Shown here in pieces: positions 63,597-64,000 of a DNA stretch of 64,000 nt. Under the pieces are notes generated by a model. The model was not told where the DNA came from. It saw only the letters and a program-made list of their open reading frames with translations, and did no database searches. The position numbers and the translations under genes are program-made. The stretch's first letter is position 1, and each line of letters starts with the position of its first letter. This DNA comes from Tanypteryx hageni (taxonomy: Eukaryota > Arthropoda > Insecta > Odonata > Petaluridae): the NCBI GenBank assembly GCA_028673005.1, contig CM054113.1, positions 213,023,504 to 213,087,503 of the forward strand. The letters are read 5' to 3'.

Positions 63597-64000
63597 ATGA
63601 TGGAGTCGGTCCCTGGCGATGGAAGTAAAACTCCCGTAAACCGTATTCCATTAAAAGTCCTCCGATTGAGTAAATGTATAGTGGATTTTCAAGCGTATCT
63701 CAATAGCAGTAATGAATTCGTAGTCAGAGAACTTGCAATTTGCGATACCGATCGCAATTGCTCTCAATCGTGGGTTTTTGACTGCCCAAATGATTTGTCA
63801 CTAAAACGAGAAAACACTTGGTTAGCTCATAATCATCACATAATTGCATTAGATGATGGGGAAGTTCATCATGAGGATTTCCAACGAGTTTTAAACAAAT
63901 ACATTTCAAACTATCATTTAATCTTTGCAAAGGGATTACAAAAAGTTAAATTCCTGTCCTCACTTTTGGGAGACCAAGTCATTGATCTACAAGTTTTCGG
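63597..64000 (+). CDS. EXO2, second exonuclease-fold-like protein, Polinton 3, cut by window end
   Basis: The frame opens at ATG 63597 and is open to 64000 (134 codons, no stop). After a leader it reads CIVDFQAYLNSSNEFVVREL, then NTWLAHNHH, and LIFAKGLQKVKFLSSLLGDQ. This matches EXO2 of Polinton 1 (24224-24693) motif by motif (IIEFQGF, NGEYIVKEL, FTKGVEKASFL). The gene was found by homology to that copy. Here DFQ provides one acidic residue of the exonuclease-like motif I. The Cys/His-rich end would lie beyond the window. Confidence 0.65.
   Translation, partial: MMESVPGDGSKTPVNRIPLKVLRLSKCIVDFQAYLNSSNEFVVRELAICDTDRNCSQSWVFDCPNDLSLKRENTWLAHNHHIIALDDGEVHHEDFQRVLNKYISNYHLIFAKGLQKVKFLSSLLGDQVIDLQVF

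Larger units (their letters stand above)
56605..64000 (+). mobile_element. Polinton 3 (Maverick/adintovirus-like), continues past the window
   Basis: All genes are on the plus strand and tightly packed: small basic protein, charged protein, integrase, chromodomain tail, minor capsid, Gly/Arg-rich virion-type protein, MCP, protease, EXO1, PC4-like, EXO2 (cut by the window end). Left terminal repeat not identified. The DNA polymerase is not in this unit unless it lies beyond 64000 or is the divergent one at 47847-52522. Confidence 0.85.

Noticed and set aside
47847..64000. One single giant Polinton covering both the PolB unit and the integrase-capsid unit
   Set aside because: Not excluded, but two separate PC4-like genes and a satellite between them favour two units; left as a question in the findings.

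Overview
The window is eukaryotic, most likely from an arthropod. It holds spliceosomal-type introns, no bacterial operons and no recognisable host single-copy gene. Almost all of it is a nested graveyard of DNA transposons, LINEs and Maverick/Polinton (adintovirus-like) elements. The species cannot be fixed from sequence alone.

Layout. 1-2.6 kb: AT-rich DNA with a diverged tandem duplication, one copy split by a mariner element. 3-9 kb: a minisatellite, a Tigger/pogo-like transposase relic and a P-element-like relic. 9-13 kb: two piggyBac relics, a Harbinger transposase fragment with its MADF partner gene, and a LINE tail. 13.6-15.8 kb: a reverse-transcriptase relic, a compact unrecognised gene with TATA box and poly(A) signal, and a tRNA-Phe-like sequence. 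15.9-24 kb: an L1/Tx1-like LINE (minus) split by a 5'-truncated RNase H-bearing LINE (plus) with a clean 13-bp target-site duplication. 24.2-31.0 kb: Polinton 1 (minus). 31.0-33.5 kb: hAT relic. 33.6-37.2 kb: one piggyBac element nested inside another, both flanked by TTAA. 37.3-39.0 kb: R2-like LINE 3' part. 39.1-45.1 kb: a tandem family of small, apparently spliced genes encoding Cys/His-rich, Pro/Ser-rich proteins with a C-terminal RYGPA/LPKRY domain, plus a 1.1-kb segmental duplication. 45.1-47.0 kb: the 5' part of an I/Jockey-like LINE. 47.8-54.6 kb: a second virus-like unit, a protein-primed DNA polymerase B (minus, spliced leader region) divergent from a PC4-like gene (plus), separated by four ~200-bp repeats. 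54.85-56.0 kb: a 317-bp satellite rich in TGACGTC motifs. 56.6-64.0 kb: Polinton 3 (plus), running off the window.

How it fits together. Polintons 1 and 3 share the same collinear late block: major capsid protein, adenain-like protease, a putative exonuclease-fold protein (EXO1), a PC4-like putative ssDNA-binding protein, and a second EXO-family protein (EXO2). Polinton 3 adds integrase with chromodomain and a minor capsid (penton-like) protein containing about five internal repeats. No packaging ATPase was found. Most genes carry frame breaks, many in homopolymer runs, so some may be sequencing artefacts. A few are clear substitutions of key residues, such as the integrase second Asp to Tyr and the Tigger second Asp to Asn.
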